Source: Prochlorococcus sp. MIT 1307 (GTDB taxonomy: Bacteria > Cyanobacteriota > Cyanobacteriia > PCC-6307 > Cyanobiaceae). Taken from it: 64,000 nt of DNA. The translations under genes were made by a program, and so were the position numbers. The notes beneath the pieces were generated by a model that saw only the letters and a program-made list of their open reading frames with translations, made no database searches and was not told where the DNA came from. This document shows, in pieces, positions 1-8,572 of the stretch. Position 1 is the stretch's first letter. Each line of letters starts with the position of its first letter. The stretch lies in the NCBI RefSeq assembly GCF_034092395.1, contig NZ_CP139301.1, forward strand, positions 124,001 through 188,000. Direction: 5' to 3'.

Positions 1-396
1 TAGTGTATTAATGCAAGTAAGTTTGATAGTGACTCTTAGTTGCTCTGTCTAGGTGTCGATGCAGTAGTTGCTTTTAATTATAGCCACTCCTAATTCGAGA
101 TATATACAAGTTCAGCGAAAACAGCCAGGTTATTAAGACCACCTTGAACAAAAACCAAAAAAAGCCAAATAGCCTTGATCCTTGTTAATGCTATTTAGGC
201 AAAAAAAGAGACCCTTGCGAAGTGCATTGGGCCTGGGTGATGGGGAACCTCTTTTCTAAGCGGGATTCAATAAAAAATCAAGTCCTCCTACAGCTAGTGT
301 CTGAGGTTACAGATAGATCAATTCAGATCTATCCCTAGTGTTCTGGCTGTCTTGTTCCTCCTTGACGCTTACTGATGTTTCTTCTTGTTTGAGATG
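1..396. other. Intergenic region, no convincing gene
   Basis: I see no supported coding region here. The only recognisable structure is a degenerate trace (about 198-278) of the element duplicated at 14.6 and 16.2 kb, described separately. The rest is AT-rich sequence with stops in all frames. Confidence 0.6.
198..278 (+). repeat. Diverged partial copy of the 14.6/16.2 kb repeat
   Basis: About 80 bp align with the 3' part of the ORF in the duplicated element. Read in frame it gives RQKKRPLRSALGLGDGEPLF and a stop, against AKKRPLRNALGLGDGETVF in the two intact copies. Similarity fades soon after the stop codon. An ATG at about 190 would give only a 23-residue peptide, so this is best read as a relic of the same family. 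Confidence 0.6.
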
Positions 397-636
397 TTAT
401 GACTTTGATTCTTTCAATGATTTCCAATATTCACCAATAACATCAGCACTCTGAACATAAGAGGCAGCGTGACCATGTGGAACTTGAGAGACAACCTCAA
501 ATACCTTTAAATCAAAAGAATTAGGGTGACTGATGCTCAAAAAGCTTAAATGAGTGAATTCGTTCAGACCGACTAGAAAAATCGGCAGTAAAAGTAATGA
601 TATCAATTTCGAGAAGAAAGCTATACCTTGGCGCAT
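397..636 (-). CDS. Small membrane-anchored hypothetical protein
   Basis: This is a 79-residue ORF from an ATG at 636; an in-frame TTG lies two codons upstream. Residues 8-24 form one strongly hydrophobic segment (LISLLLLPIFLVGL), either a membrane anchor or an uncleaved signal. A polar, charged tail ends in EYWKSLKESKS. I do not recognise the family. Codon use and composition look like a real gene, but nothing in the context suggests a job. Confidence 0.5.
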   Translation of the reverse strand: MRQGIAFFSKLISLLLLPIFLVGLNEFTHLSFLSISHPNSFDLKVFEVVSQVPHGHAASYVQSADVIGEYWKSLKESKS

Positions 637-679
637 TTCCAAGAAGTCGTTAGCTTTAGAAAAACTTTTATGTCGATGA

Positions 680-811
680 ATGGCAGGCTTATTTTGTCGA
701 CTGCCAACTTTGCTTATGAACTTGATTTCTAGGGTGATTGCAGTCAGTGTGGTTGCAATATTTGTAATTTCTGCCTTCGCAGGATTATTTGGGACTCTTC
801 TAACTAATTAG
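680..811 (+). CDS. Very small single-span membrane peptide
   Basis: The ORF gives 43 residues from the ATG at 680, or 31 from an in-frame ATG at 716 (MNLISRVIAVSVVAIF...). Nearly all of the shorter form is one transmembrane helix rich in V, I, A and F. It ends 6 nt before the rubredoxin start on the same strand, so the two may be cotranscribed. It resembles the size class of photosystem small subunits, but I cannot match it to any named one. Confidence 0.4.
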   Translation: MAGLFCRLPTLLMNLISRVIAVSVVAIFVISAFAGLFGTLLTN

Positions 812-817
812 AAACTG

Positions 818-973
818 ATGAAATACCAATGCCGAGATTGTGTTTATGCCTACTACCCAGAGAGAGGTGATCCAGCAAATGGGATACCACCTAAAACTAA
901 ATTTGAAGAATTACCGGAGAACTGGCTATGTCCTGTGTGCGGTGCTAGGAAAGCGAGGTTCAAAATTATATAA
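818..973 (+). CDS. Rubredoxin
   Basis: A 51-residue soluble rubredoxin, a one-iron Fe(Cys)4 electron carrier. The four ligands are visible as C5-x2-C8 (CRDC) near the N-terminus and CPVC at residues 38-41. Between them is the family signature YYPERGDPANGIPPKTKFEE followed by LPENW. It lacks the C-terminal membrane anchor of cyanobacterial RubA, so it is a short, free rubredoxin. A longer ORF in another frame (840-1058) overlaps it and hides it in automatic calls. The redox partner cannot be told from the context. Confidence 0.93.
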   Translation: MKYQCRDCVYAYYPERGDPANGIPPKTKFEELPENWLCPVCGARKARFKII

Positions 974-1241
974 ATTTAACGCATATCTTTTTGCTTCTTA
1001 CCAGTTATTATTACCATCCCTTTTTGCTATAAGGAGCTTAATAATTGCATATAGATGATTTTGCAATTGGACAAAATCACAGTTTTTGTGTAAATGATAG
1101 AAGTAATTACAGTTAAAAACTAGGCTTTGTAAGCTTAGCTTGCAAGAAAACAATGATAGAGCAGATTTTTAAGCACAAAAAATGTCTATAGAACCAATTT
1201 GAACAAAGGAACTGCACATTAAGAATCAACCTCTATTGATA

Positions 1242-2201
1242 ATGTCTCGTCTCTCCACAGCTTGGGCAATCTTTCAAGGGCTATTACTAGAGGCTTTGCC
1301 TTTTTTATTGATTGGAGTTGCTATTGCCGGGTTGTCTAGATGGCTTGCTCCTCAGGCTGCTTGGATAAGACGCATTCCTCGACAGCCTTTGTTGGCACCA
1401 GTTATTGGGGCACTATTAGGATTTGCTTTGCCAGCTTGTGAATGCGGAAATGTTCCCGTTGCACGACGCCTATTGGCTAATGGAGCTCCTTTGGGGACGG
1501 GATTGGGATTTTTATTTGCGGCACCTGTTCTGAATCCGATTGTTCTAGTAAGCACGTGGGTTGCATTTCCCGATAAACCTTGGCTGTTGTTGGCACGGCC
1601 TCTATCTGCATTCTTGATAGCGCTTGCACTCTCAGTAGTGCTCACGAAAATCCCTGAAGCCAAGCTCTTGGATCCTGCGCTATTGACAGAACGTCGTCTT
1701 AACCAGCCTCTAGGTATTGCTGGGCTTCTTGAACGAAGTAGTGGAATGTTAAATGCAACTCCTCGATACCAAGAGTACCGGCCTTTCTCAGAACGACTCA
1801 ATCCTGTTCAGATTTTGCTCAAAAGCACTAATGAATTTCTTGATCTTTTGGCATTACTTATTCTGGGTTGTGCCATAGCAGCTGCTGTTCAGAGTGGGTT
1901 GCCGCGCAGTTGGCTCCTTTCAGTTGGATCGTCTCCGACACTTTCAATACTTGCACTGATGTTATTAGCGCTTGTTGTATCAGTCTGTTCAAGTGTTGAT
2001 GCTTTTCTAGCTCTTGGTTTTTCTGCTCAGGTAACCCCTGGTGCACTTCTGGCGTTTTTGTTGCTTGGCCCTGTAATAGATCTGAAGTTGGCAGGTTTGT
2101 TGACTGTCCTTTTGAGGCCTAGAGCCATCGTTATAACCTTTTTACTTGCTTCAATCTTTGTACTCCTGGTTGGGCAGTGGGTGAATCTATGGCTACTTTA
2201 A
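1242..2201 (+). CDS. Permease, DUF318/YraQ-YcgR family
   Basis: An integral membrane protein of about 319 residues with roughly eight hydrophobic helices. It carries the family hallmark ALPACECGNVPVARRL, a CxC pair at residues 66 and 68 in a loop, plus a second conserved block near SVCSSVDAFLALGFS. The family includes YraQ, B. subtilis YcgR and the organoarsenical exporter ArsP; substrates of most members are unknown, and the CxC suggests a soft-metal or metalloid ligand (inference). I chose the ATG at 1242; an in-frame TTG at 1236 is also possible. It is first in a three-gene operon and its 3' end overlaps the next gene. Confidence 0.88.
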   Translation: MSRLSTAWAIFQGLLLEALPFLLIGVAIAGLSRWLAPQAAWIRRIPRQPLLAPVIGALLGFALPACECGNVPVARRLLANGAPLGTGLGFLFAAPVLNPIVLVSTWVAFPDKPWLLLARPLSAFLIALALSVVLTKIPEAKLLDPALLTERRLNQPLGIAGLLERSSGMLNATPRYQEYRPFSERLNPVQILLKSTNEFLDLLALLILGCAIAAAVQSGLPRSWLLSVGSSPTLSILALMLLALVVSVCSSVDAFLALGFSAQVTPGALLAFLLLGPVIDLKLAGLLTVLLRPRAIVITFLLASIFVLLVGQWVNLWLL

Positions 2202-2857
2202 TTGGCCCAATTCTTTTGGGCCTTTGGGGATGGTTAATGCTATGGAGTACCTGGTCAGGTCGCCTTGCCCTGCTTTTGCGAGGCGTGTTCCATCCTGTGG
2301 TCGGTGTGACAGGGATGCTATTAATCATGCTGGCGGTAATTCTGCTGTTTCCACGCTTTCGGCAAAATCGAAAGAGAATTCCTCTGGCCTGGTCTTTGAG
2401 CTCTCTTCTGGCCATCTTTTCTTTGTTGTTTCCTCCAGATCCTTCCTTTAGTGAGTTAGCCGCTAATCGTCCTGGCAGTAACTTTTATCAATCACCTCGC
2501 CTTACTTTTTACTTGCCCCCTGAGCAGCGTACGTTGATGGAATGGGTTTTTATTTTGAACAGTCAACCCGATCCCTATTTACATAATGGTGCACCTGTCC
2601 GGATCAAGGGCTTTGTTTTGGATAGATCTGATGAAACGCCAATGATAGCTAGGTTGATGGTTAGATGTTGCCTTGCTGATGCGACTCCTGTTGGTTTGCA
2701 TGTGCAGTGGCCTGAAGGTGTTGTTCCTAAGAAAGATGAGTGGTTAGAAATTGAAGGCATCATGGCTGTTCATGAGTTGAACGGAAATCTTTTCAATGTG
2801 GTTCAACCCAAAGATATCCGCAATATTCCACGTCCGAAGAACCCACTAGAACTATGA
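2189..2857 (+). CDS. TIGR03943 / DUF1980 (YcgQ-like) membrane protein
   Basis: A protein of 222 residues from the ATG at 2189 (a GTG at 2177 is in frame). It has two N-terminal membrane helices and a soluble C-terminal domain with the family motif VRCCLADATPVGLHVQW. Genes of this family are regularly paired with the DUF318 permease, as in B. subtilis ycgQ-ycgR; the pair is thought to act as one membrane system of unknown substrate. It overlaps the permease by 13 nt and the downstream gene by ATGA, so translation is probably coupled. The CC pair could take part in metal or thiol chemistry (inference). Confidence 0.85.
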   Translation: MATLIGPILLGLWGWLMLWSTWSGRLALLLRGVFHPVVGVTGMLLIMLAVILLFPRFRQNRKRIPLAWSLSSLLAIFSLLFPPDPSFSELAANRPGSNFYQSPRLTFYLPPEQRTLMEWVFILNSQPDPYLHNGAPVRIKGFVLDRSDETPMIARLMVRCCLADATPVGLHVQWPEGVVPKKDEWLEIEGIMAVHELNGNLFNVVQPKDIRNIPRPKNPLEL

Positions 2858-4221
2858 GTCATCAAGAAAAACAAATTATTCCTTTCTCTGTTGTTACAAC
2901 ACTAGTGATAACAGGCTTGCTAGCGATTGTTCAACAACAAATATTGTTTAATAGACCTCCAAAATTACGTGAGATAGGTATTCAACAAATTCGTTCTGGG
3001 ACTGTTGCTTTGGATGTTCGTTTTAGTCGTTCAATGCGAGTTAGTTCAATTAGAGAACATAGCAGAATCTATCCAAAGCTTCAGCACCAATGGTTAGGCA
3101 TGGGCAGACATGTACGCCTATTGATAAATAGTGATCACTCAATTAGGCAGCCATTGAGATTGGAAATAGGAGGTTTAGATAATCGAGGACTAAAGCTGGA
3201 GAGTAATAGATGGTGGTGGGATCCAAGACCTTATCTACTAGCAGTAGTTCTAGTACCAGGCGGCGAACAGCTTCAAATGCGTCTCTTTGATGGCAGTTGG
3301 GTTCCCTTAAGTCCAACATGGCCCAAGATAAGCCAATTGGAACCACTTGGTAATGGGCGCGGTGTGGCATTTGTGAGTATTGACAAAGAATGGCGCCACC
3401 AGGTTTGGGTGAGAAGCCTCACTCAAAACGCTATTCGGGCTAATCGCACTCAGCTTAAGTCTCCGTTCTTAGGACCTTTGAATTTACTTACTTCTGATCC
3501 AAAAGTATTTGCGCTACTTAGTAGCAATCAACATGGAGAGTTGCTGGTTCAGGTAGGAGGGGAGGATCCAGGCAGTGATCAAATCTGGGTGCAGAACGAG
3601 AAGGGAAATAAGAGAACTTTAGACCTAAATGCCACCGGACAAATCCGACTTATTCCCGACGGAAGTGGCCTGGTGATGCCTTCATTTAATGGTATTGAGT
3701 TAGTACCACTCTCGCAAGATGGTAAACCCACTTCTCATCAAGTATTACCTGGTGATCGCAATCTGAAAGCCTTCTGTAGTGGATCTGGCCGAGCTGTGGT
3801 AACAAATGTCTTACCTGATTACCGAGAGTCTGTTGAGTTGCTAATTCCAGGAGTAGCACCCAAGCAACTATGGATTTCTGATAAGGGTATTGTGATGGCA
3901 GCTGGTTGTGATAATAGAGGTCAGAGAATATTAGTAGTCGTTCGTAAATATACGTCCCGGTTAATTGATGAGGCCCTTTTGCTTGATAGTGATGGAAAAA
4001 TTCTTAAGCGACGTATTCTCACTCCTTTGTCGCTTCTACACGGTTCAATTCTTGATTACGATCCAGTTGGTGATCAGTTCTTACTTGTTCTCTTGATTGA
4101 GAGCAGCAATTTCTTAAGGCCTGCTTTGATTCAAGCTAGTGATCTATCAATAAAAACTTTTGACAAAAAGATAAAAGCGACACGTTGGCTACATGCAGGA
4201 GCAACAGTCAAAGCCCCATAG
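2854..4221 (+). CDS. Membrane-anchored protein with SbsA-like N-domain and propeller-like repeats
   Basis: This 455-residue protein has an N-terminal anchor (residues 10-30). A short beta domain follows, containing VALDVRFSRSMRV and later LRLEIGGLDNRGLKLESNRW, which resembles an SbsA/Big5-type Ig fold. The long C-terminal part has TolB/WD-like repeat cadence (GRGVAFVSIDKEW, GSGLVMPSFNG, GRAVVTNVLPDY, DPVGDQFLLVLL). It starts inside the stop of the TIGR03943 gene (ATGA), so it is the third member of the operon and probably an extracytoplasmic partner. Exact domain calls are tentative. Confidence 0.7.
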   Translation: MSHQEKQIIPFSVVTTLVITGLLAIVQQQILFNRPPKLREIGIQQIRSGTVALDVRFSRSMRVSSIREHSRIYPKLQHQWLGMGRHVRLLINSDHSIRQPLRLEIGGLDNRGLKLESNRWWWDPRPYLLAVVLVPGGEQLQMRLFDGSWVPLSPTWPKISQLEPLGNGRGVAFVSIDKEWRHQVWVRSLTQNAIRANRTQLKSPFLGPLNLLTSDPKVFALLSSNQHGELLVQVGGEDPGSDQIWVQNEKGNKRTLDLNATGQIRLIPDGSGLVMPSFNGIELVPLSQDGKPTSHQVLPGDRNLKAFCSGSGRAVVTNVLPDYRESVELLIPGVAPKQLWISDKGIVMAAGCDNRGQRILVVVRKYTSRLIDEALLLDSDGKILKRRILTPLSLLHGSILDYDPVGDQFLLVLLIESSNFLRPALIQASDLSIKTFDKKIKATRWLHAGATVKAP

Positions 4222-4400
4222 CATCGCTCATAATGGTAGTTGAAACTAAAAGAATGATAATTCATGACTATCTCTCCATATTTTCGTGCTGTAGCGTTAC
4301 AAGAGTTACGATCTAAAAATTATAACTACTAGGGTTAGTGGTATAAAGAAGGCTCTCTTTGGCTTTTAGCTAGTTATTGTTCTGTGCTTTTTCTTAAGGT

Positions 4401-4586
4401 TTAGTGACCACGCAGAAGTCTGCTTTTTTCCTTCCAAGAATTAGTTGCTAATGCATCTTGTAACTCTAGCTCTCTTAGGAGTAATCGTCCTTCATTACGG
4501 ACTATTCTCATGGCAACCCAAGCAAGTCCCATCCCAGTGATTGCAGGTACTCCTCTGGTAATCCATTTGGTAGCGAGTTTATTCAT
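4401..4586 (-). CDS. Small hypothetical membrane protein
   Basis: A 61-residue ORF: a basic N-terminus (MNKLATKWITR), a short hydrophobic stretch (GVPAITGMGLAWVAMRIV) and a helical, charged tail rich in L, E and R. No clear ribosome site precedes the ATG. I do not recognise it. It stands alone between the permease operon and the ferredoxin, convergent with the former. Confidence 0.4.
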   Translation of the reverse strand: MNKLATKWITRGVPAITGMGLAWVAMRIVRNEGRLLLRELELQDALATNSWKEKSRLLRGH

Positions 4587-5084
4587 TTTTCTGTTGAAGT
4601 AAAGCTAATTCTATAAGTATCAAACCTCTATCTAACAACAGATAGCCTGGTATGGCTATCTTAGATTTCAAGCTGAAAGAAGAAAAATTCTCTAGTCCAG
4701 GTGTCTTGATGAATAGGAAGATTCCTTTCTAGATTAGATGAATTGTTCGCTTGTTAGGAATGAAGCTATCTCTAGAAGAAAGAGGAAAGAATCCTATGAA
4801 TCATTATGATTTGAATCTTCTTGCTTATGTTATTAAATAAGGAAATTCTAGATCTTGGATTGAACTAGCAATTTTGTATGTCAAAAAGATCAATGCAGCA
4901 GCAGTAATTTGATACACAGTTACTATTTCTTTATTGCTTAATGCATATTTAATTTTATTGACTTTGAGTTGGAGGATCTCTTTATATCTTTTGCATTGAT
5001 CAAGGGTGTGAGAGTCAATTATTTTTTAATCTCAGTATTTGAATTCTTTTAATAGTTAGGAATACAACTGCCTTGCACAGCACT
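4587..5084. other. Intergenic spacer with one hairpin
   Basis: No ORF that I would support. The only clear structure is a 7-bp hairpin at 4641-4660, listed separately. Confidence 0.55.
4641..4660. repeat. Hairpin, 7-bp stem
   Basis: GATAGCC and GGCTATC pair around a 6-base loop. Neither side is followed by a T-run, so it is not a canonical intrinsic terminator. It may shape the 5' region of the minus-strand small gene at 4401-4586. Confidence 0.45.
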
Positions 5085-5402
5085 TTAACTGGATACCGCC
5101 TCTTCTTGGTTGGCTATTAAATACAAGTCGGACTTGGGATAGGACTGGCATAAAAGGACAAAGCCCTTTTCTCTTAAATCAGTTTTTAATCCCATCGCTT
5201 CTTCCATCGCGATGGAACCTTCTTTTAAAAGGGCAGCACAACTGCAGCACATTCCTACAAGACAAGAACTAGGCAATGAAATACTGGCCTCTTCTGCTGC
5301 CTCTAAAACTGTCTGATCGGCTTTACAAATGAAGCTTCGTCGCAAAGAATTAATCTCAATATTGATAGTAAAGTTAGCATTGCTAGTAGTAATGTCTTTC
5401 AT
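5085..5402 (-). CDS. Plant-type [2Fe-2S] ferredoxin
   Basis: A 105-residue soluble electron carrier. The cluster ligands follow the plant-type pattern C47-x4-C52-x2-C55-x29-C85 (SCLVGMCCSCAALLKEG, then VLLCQSYP). The family usually has about 97-105 residues. The region just upstream of the cluster, ADQTVLEAAEEASISLP, is also typical. An extra Cys at 53 is unusual. It is not the highly acidic photosynthetic PetF type; PetF normally has SCRAGACSTCAG, which this lacks. It is monocistronic as far as I can see, so its partner enzyme is unknown. Confidence 0.9.
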   Translation of the reverse strand: MKDITTSNANFTINIEINSLRRSFICKADQTVLEAAEEASISLPSSCLVGMCCSCAALLKEGSIAMEEAMGLKTDLREKGFVLLCQSYPKSDLYLIANQEEAVSS

Positions 5403-5583
5403 TTGAAAAAATAGAGAACTAATCAGTATTTTATTTACAGCCTAGTCACTAATTCTTTTATATAACCAAAGTAAGTTATAAAAGGTCACCGTAAAGCTAA
5501 TCAAACCTTTGGTTTTTTCTGTTTTTAAAAGGAGTCGGAACTCTTGTGGTCCTAGTATATTTTTCCTTGACTCCAAAATCAAA

Positions 5584-5934
5584 ATGATTACAAGTATTAC
5601 CGTTGCTTGGACTGGTGGGGTATTGATTGTTATATCTTCATTTTCATTTGTCAGAGTACTGCAATTAAAAATTCAGGGTTGGAATCGTGAGAGGCTTTCA
5701 CCACTTCCCTTAGAAGGTTTTTATTCAATTACAAGTTGGGTTGGAATACTGGCAGGACTAACTATTATGTTTACTGGAGTTTTGGAAACATTTACCTTTT
5801 CTCCTTTAAAGTCTCTCATTGCATCATTAATTTTAGCTTTCACAACAGGACTTCCAATGTGGGGCGTGGTCAAGTCGTTATTGGAAGATGTCGAATCTGG
5901 AACGTTAAAGCCAATGGAGCCTGGTCAATTTTAA
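5584..5934 (+). CDS. Hypothetical membrane protein with three predicted helices
   Basis: From the ATG at 5584 the product is 116 residues (MITSITVAWTGG...); an upstream in-frame start at 5509 would add an unlikely Cys/Arg-rich leader. It has three hydrophobic segments: about residues 6-24, 49-65 and 74-93. A short acidic tail follows (LLEDVESGTLKPMEPGQF). I do not recognise the family. It is divergent from the ferredoxin gene. Confidence 0.55.
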   Translation: MITSITVAWTGGVLIVISSFSFVRVLQLKIQGWNRERLSPLPLEGFYSITSWVGILAGLTIMFTGVLETFTFSPLKSLIASLILAFTTGLPMWGVVKSLLEDVESGTLKPMEPGQF

Positions 5935-6075
5935 TGTTAAGAGTTCTCTTTCGCGAATCTTGTGAAATCAATTTATATCAGCCTATTTTACCGATAAATA
6001 ACAATCTCCTTTGGCGTCATTTTTTTCAAGTGGTATAGAAAATCTTTGCTTTCGAAATCTTAAAAGCATTGAGGG

Positions 6076-6203
6076 ATGACTAATTCAAAAACTATAAGAG
6101 TCAACCTTATCGCTCATTTAAATCTGGTTGGTTAAGAATCGCTTTGTTAATTGCAACTGTGGGTAGTTAAACTTCTTCTGCTCAAGAAAAATCTGAAAAT
6201 ATT
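6076..6203 (+). pseudogene. Possible relic of a small secreted protein
   Basis: An ATG at 6076 starts MTNSK. A shift of frame in the following A-run continues into YKSQPYRSFKSG and a signal-like stretch WLRIALLIATVGS. Then comes an in-frame stop at 6168-6170 and a further SSAQEKSEN. A signal peptide with a cleavage-like SAQ site interrupted by a stop suggests a decayed gene. It abuts the 3' end of the minus-strand gene at 6204. Support is weak. Confidence 0.3.
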
Positions 6204-6599
6204 TTAAACAGTTTCTGCTTTATGCAATTTACATTCATGTTCAATAATCTCCCCACTTGGAATACGCTGTGCAAATCTGGGATTGTCTTCATGTAAGCCC
6301 TGTTCATTGTCTTGATAACTCCAGAGCCATTTTCTATCCGTAAAGCTGATCTCTCCTTTCTGGAATGAGACTGGCAGCATTAGGCTGATATTTTTCCAGT
6401 CGAGTACAACAAATGCTCCTTGATCAATTTTCTCCAGATCCGTAGTAAGGGCAAAATCACCATTCAAATTATTCCTGATTGTCACGGTAAGTAATTCACC
6501 ATCGCAATCAAAGCTACTGGATGGAGTAATGGTGATAATAAGACTTAGTAGCAGAGGAAGAATATTCACAATTTTGCTGACGACTAAACAAATTAGCAT
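6204..6599 (-). CDS. Secreted hypothetical protein
   Basis: A 131-residue ORF with an N-terminal export signal (ILPLLLSLIITITPSSSF) followed by a beta-rich soluble domain with Cys32 near the start (FDCDGELLTVTIRNN) and Cys near the end (HECKLHKAETV). These two could form a disulfide in the periplasm or lumen. I do not recognise the family. It is monocistronic. Confidence 0.6.
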   Translation of the reverse strand: MLICLVVSKIVNILPLLLSLIITITPSSSFDCDGELLTVTIRNNLNGDFALTTDLEKIDQGAFVVLDWKNISLMLPVSFQKGEISFTDRKWLWSYQDNEQGLHEDNPRFAQRIPSGEIIEHECKLHKAETV

Positions 6600-6902
6600 T
6601 AGTTGTTGTTTGATTGCCTGAGAACACTAAGTCAGAGCTTCAAACCTTCCAATACTTTATGAACTAAGACCTGATCTTATTTTGGAGATCGTACTTTTCT
6701 AGCATCAGAGTCGAGGTCTCTGGATAGGCATCTTCTTTGAAAGAGCACAATCATCCAAGCCCCATGTAAGTGATGGACTTAAAATATTACAGGGCAAATA
6801 ACTAAATAAAATTTCTTCCTTTGATGCTATAACTAGATGAAATTTTAATAGGCCTTTAAAAGCCTATGCTCGTTTTAACTAATTTGCATACCTTTTTTCA
6901 AT
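6600..6902. other. Intergenic region with a short hairpin
   Basis: No coding region is evident. ATAGGC (6848-6853) can pair with GCCTAT (6862-6867), about 35 nt upstream of the next start. It could be a leader hairpin. Confidence 0.45.
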
Positions 6903-7172
6903 ATGGATAAATTCATAAGGGGAACCCTTGCTGTTTGTCTTGGACTAGTCTTAATCCTTCAGCTTTGTGCAAATACAGTCAATGCAGCTACTCCCATTAT
7001 GTATGAAGGGGAAGAGGAGAAACAACAATTAGAGATTCCTCAAGGTAGTGAAAAAATTAATATTGATGATCTTTTGGGGCCAGAAGTAGACTTTCCTTTT
7101 AGGCCAGAAAACCATCGCGATAATTCAAACCCAATAGGGCGCATAGGCCCTATTAATGACGCAAACTTATAA
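6903..7172 (+). CDS. Small exported proline/acid-rich protein
   Basis: An 89-residue protein with a clear Sec signal (residues 1-28: MDKFIRGTLAVCLGLVLILQ... ending VNAA). The mature part is about 60 residues, acidic and low in hydrophobics. It includes LLGPEVDFPFRPENHRDN, a stretch that looks like a short binding motif, not a folded domain. The cleavage site is probably after NAA, so it would be released into the lumen or periplasm. The role is unknown. Confidence 0.65.
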   Translation: MDKFIRGTLAVCLGLVLILQLCANTVNAATPIMYEGEEEKQQLEIPQGSEKINIDDLLGPEVDFPFRPENHRDNSNPIGRIGPINDANL

Positions 7173-7555
7173 TCAAAAATAAATTTTGCAAAGCTTGAGT
7201 GATTCTAAAATTAGTAATTGAGAAGGAGCCTGTTAAGGGGTATTGGATAATAATTTCCACAATTACCAATCCTGTGATAATTACTGATGGTGTTGGAAGC
7301 AAAGGGGCGGAAAGGTCTTGCTCTCTTTAGTTGATTGAGCTGTTCTCGCTAAAGATCTTGATACAGTAGGCAAAGAAAGGACAGAATGATGAAATTTGTC
7401 AGTTAAATGTGAATTCTCTTCTATTAGTGCAGAAGCCGATGCCTATGAATTAGATGAGTATATGGTAATAGCTAAGATTGGAAAGATGTTACTCAGAGTG
7501 CTACTTTTACAATGATGTAAGGCATCAGAAAATCTGACCATCTGAGAAGAGCTCT
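7173..7555. other. Spacer with coding-like fragments
   Basis: No complete gene with a normal start. A stretch around 7400-7515 reads AEADAYELDEYMVIAK in one frame and then DWKDVTQSATFTMM in the next. That could be a frameshifted small ORF, but it is too short to call. Confidence 0.35.
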
Positions 7556-7699
7556 ATGGGTAGGCCAAAGAAGCTTCACTTTCTAAAACGTTTTAGAGAT
7601 TTGATTTCGATGCTTATCAGTAAAGGAAAAGAGGCTGAGCAAATAAAAGCTAGTAAAAAATGGGACTCTATTGTTGAGGAACTAAGAAATAGGAAATAA
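7556..7699 (+). CDS. Small basic alpha-helical protein
   Basis: A 47-residue ORF with ATG at 7556 preceded by a purine-rich site (GAGAAGAG). The sequence is basic and helical: MGRPKKLHFLKRFRDLISML, then KGKEAEQIKASKKW, ending EELRNRK. The MGRPKK start recalls AT-hook-like or RNA-binding tails. I do not recognise the family. Confidence 0.5.
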   Translation: MGRPKKLHFLKRFRDLISMLISKGKEAEQIKASKKWDSIVEELRNRK

Positions 7700-7782
7700 A
7701 AAGCACTTTAATATTAAGTTAACCGAAGAGAGACGTAGATACTTCCTTCACTTGATCTGATTTAACTGAACTGGGATTTGAT

Positions 7783-7908
7783 TTGATTGACAAGGCTACT
7801 GGGGCTCCTAACTTCCTCGGCATGCTGAGCAGTTCTTTCTGTTGGTGGTGGTTACTTGTAGCCATAGGAGTTGCTTTATGCCTCCTATGGTTTGCGGCTG
7901 GCTTTTAG
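7783..7908 (+). CDS. Tiny tryptophan-rich membrane peptide
   Basis: The TTG at 7783 gives 41 residues; the ATG at 7822 gives 28. The core is one helix, SSFCWWWLLVAIGVALCLLW, with three consecutive Trp at its entry. Start choice and expression are uncertain. Confidence 0.35.
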   Translation: MIDKATGAPNFLGMLSSSFCWWWLLVAIGVALCLLWFAAGF

Positions 7909-7968
7909 CTATATCTTTCTTTGCTTTTTGAGATCTTTTAATCTTTTTACTTTAGGGGGGCAAAGTGA

Positions 7969-8040
7969 ATGTCTGTGGTTATGACTTTTGCTATTTGGAA
8001 TTCGTGGCTATTTGATCTTGCAATTAGAAGGGACGAATAA
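7969..8040 (+). CDS. Possible 23-residue peptide
   Basis: A strong G-rich ribosome site (AGGGGGG) lies 9-15 nt before the ATG. The product begins MSVVMTFAIWNSWLFDL and ends IRRDE. The ribosome site is the best argument; the length makes it speculative. Confidence 0.3.
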   Translation: MSVVMTFAIWNSWLFDLAIRRDE

Positions 8041-8342
8041 TGCATATTGCCACAATATATCGAGTATTGATGTCTCACACGAATGTAAGCTGAACATCTT
8101 TTTGTAAAGGAAGTTTTTGATTTTTTGAATTAGCCTTCTGATTATTCACTTTTCTTTGGTGGTATTTTTAGGTTAGATTTGTAGAAATTGGCATATCTCA
8201 ATAGGAGAGGCAAATGAAGTAACCCATTCGTCAGTTTGAAAGACTGCGTAGGGAGAGGCAGAGATGACCTATACACTTAGTGGTATACCCCTACTGGCAG
8301 GAGGGCCTAAGCGTGTCAATTTTTGAATTTGTTAATAACTGA

Positions 8343-8432
8343 ATGGAGTCTTTTGGGCTATATGTCTTCTCCTTTGTCGGGTCTCATGCATATATAGCAT
8401 TTTTTATTTTGCACAAAGAAAAGAAAGGTTAG
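8343..8432 (+). CDS. Possible 29-residue membrane peptide
   Basis: MESFGLYVFSFVGSHAYIAF forms one hydrophobic span followed by a basic tail (HKEKKG). Its stop overlaps by 4 nt the stop of the convergent small gene at 8429-8572, a typical compact arrangement. Confidence 0.35.
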   Translation: MESFGLYVFSFVGSHAYIAFFILHKEKKG

Positions 8433-8572
8433 TCATCTTGGGATTGGGTCACAAGGCCTTTTATTGCTTCAAATATAACTCTTAAAATCAGCACTCCCAA
8501 AGCTATTACTCCTGCTGATAAGGCAAGGCTAAGAAGCAGTGGACCTAATTCATGAATAGGATTACTTTCCAT
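8429..8572 (-). CDS. Small single-span membrane protein
   Basis: A 47-residue ORF with a short acidic N-terminus (MESNPIHELGP), one transmembrane helix (LLLSLALSAGVIALGVLIL), an amphipathic stretch RVIFEAIKGLVTQ and an acidic end. A frameshifted relative is present at 10426-10577 on the same strand, so the family is repeated locally. The family name is unknown to me. Confidence 0.5.
   Translation of the reverse strand: MESNPIHELGPLLLSLALSAGVIALGVLILRVIFEAIKGLVTQSQDD

Noticed and set aside
840-1058. 72-codon ORF on the plus strand
   Set aside because: It overlaps the rubredoxin in another frame; the rubredoxin has the full four-Cys signature.
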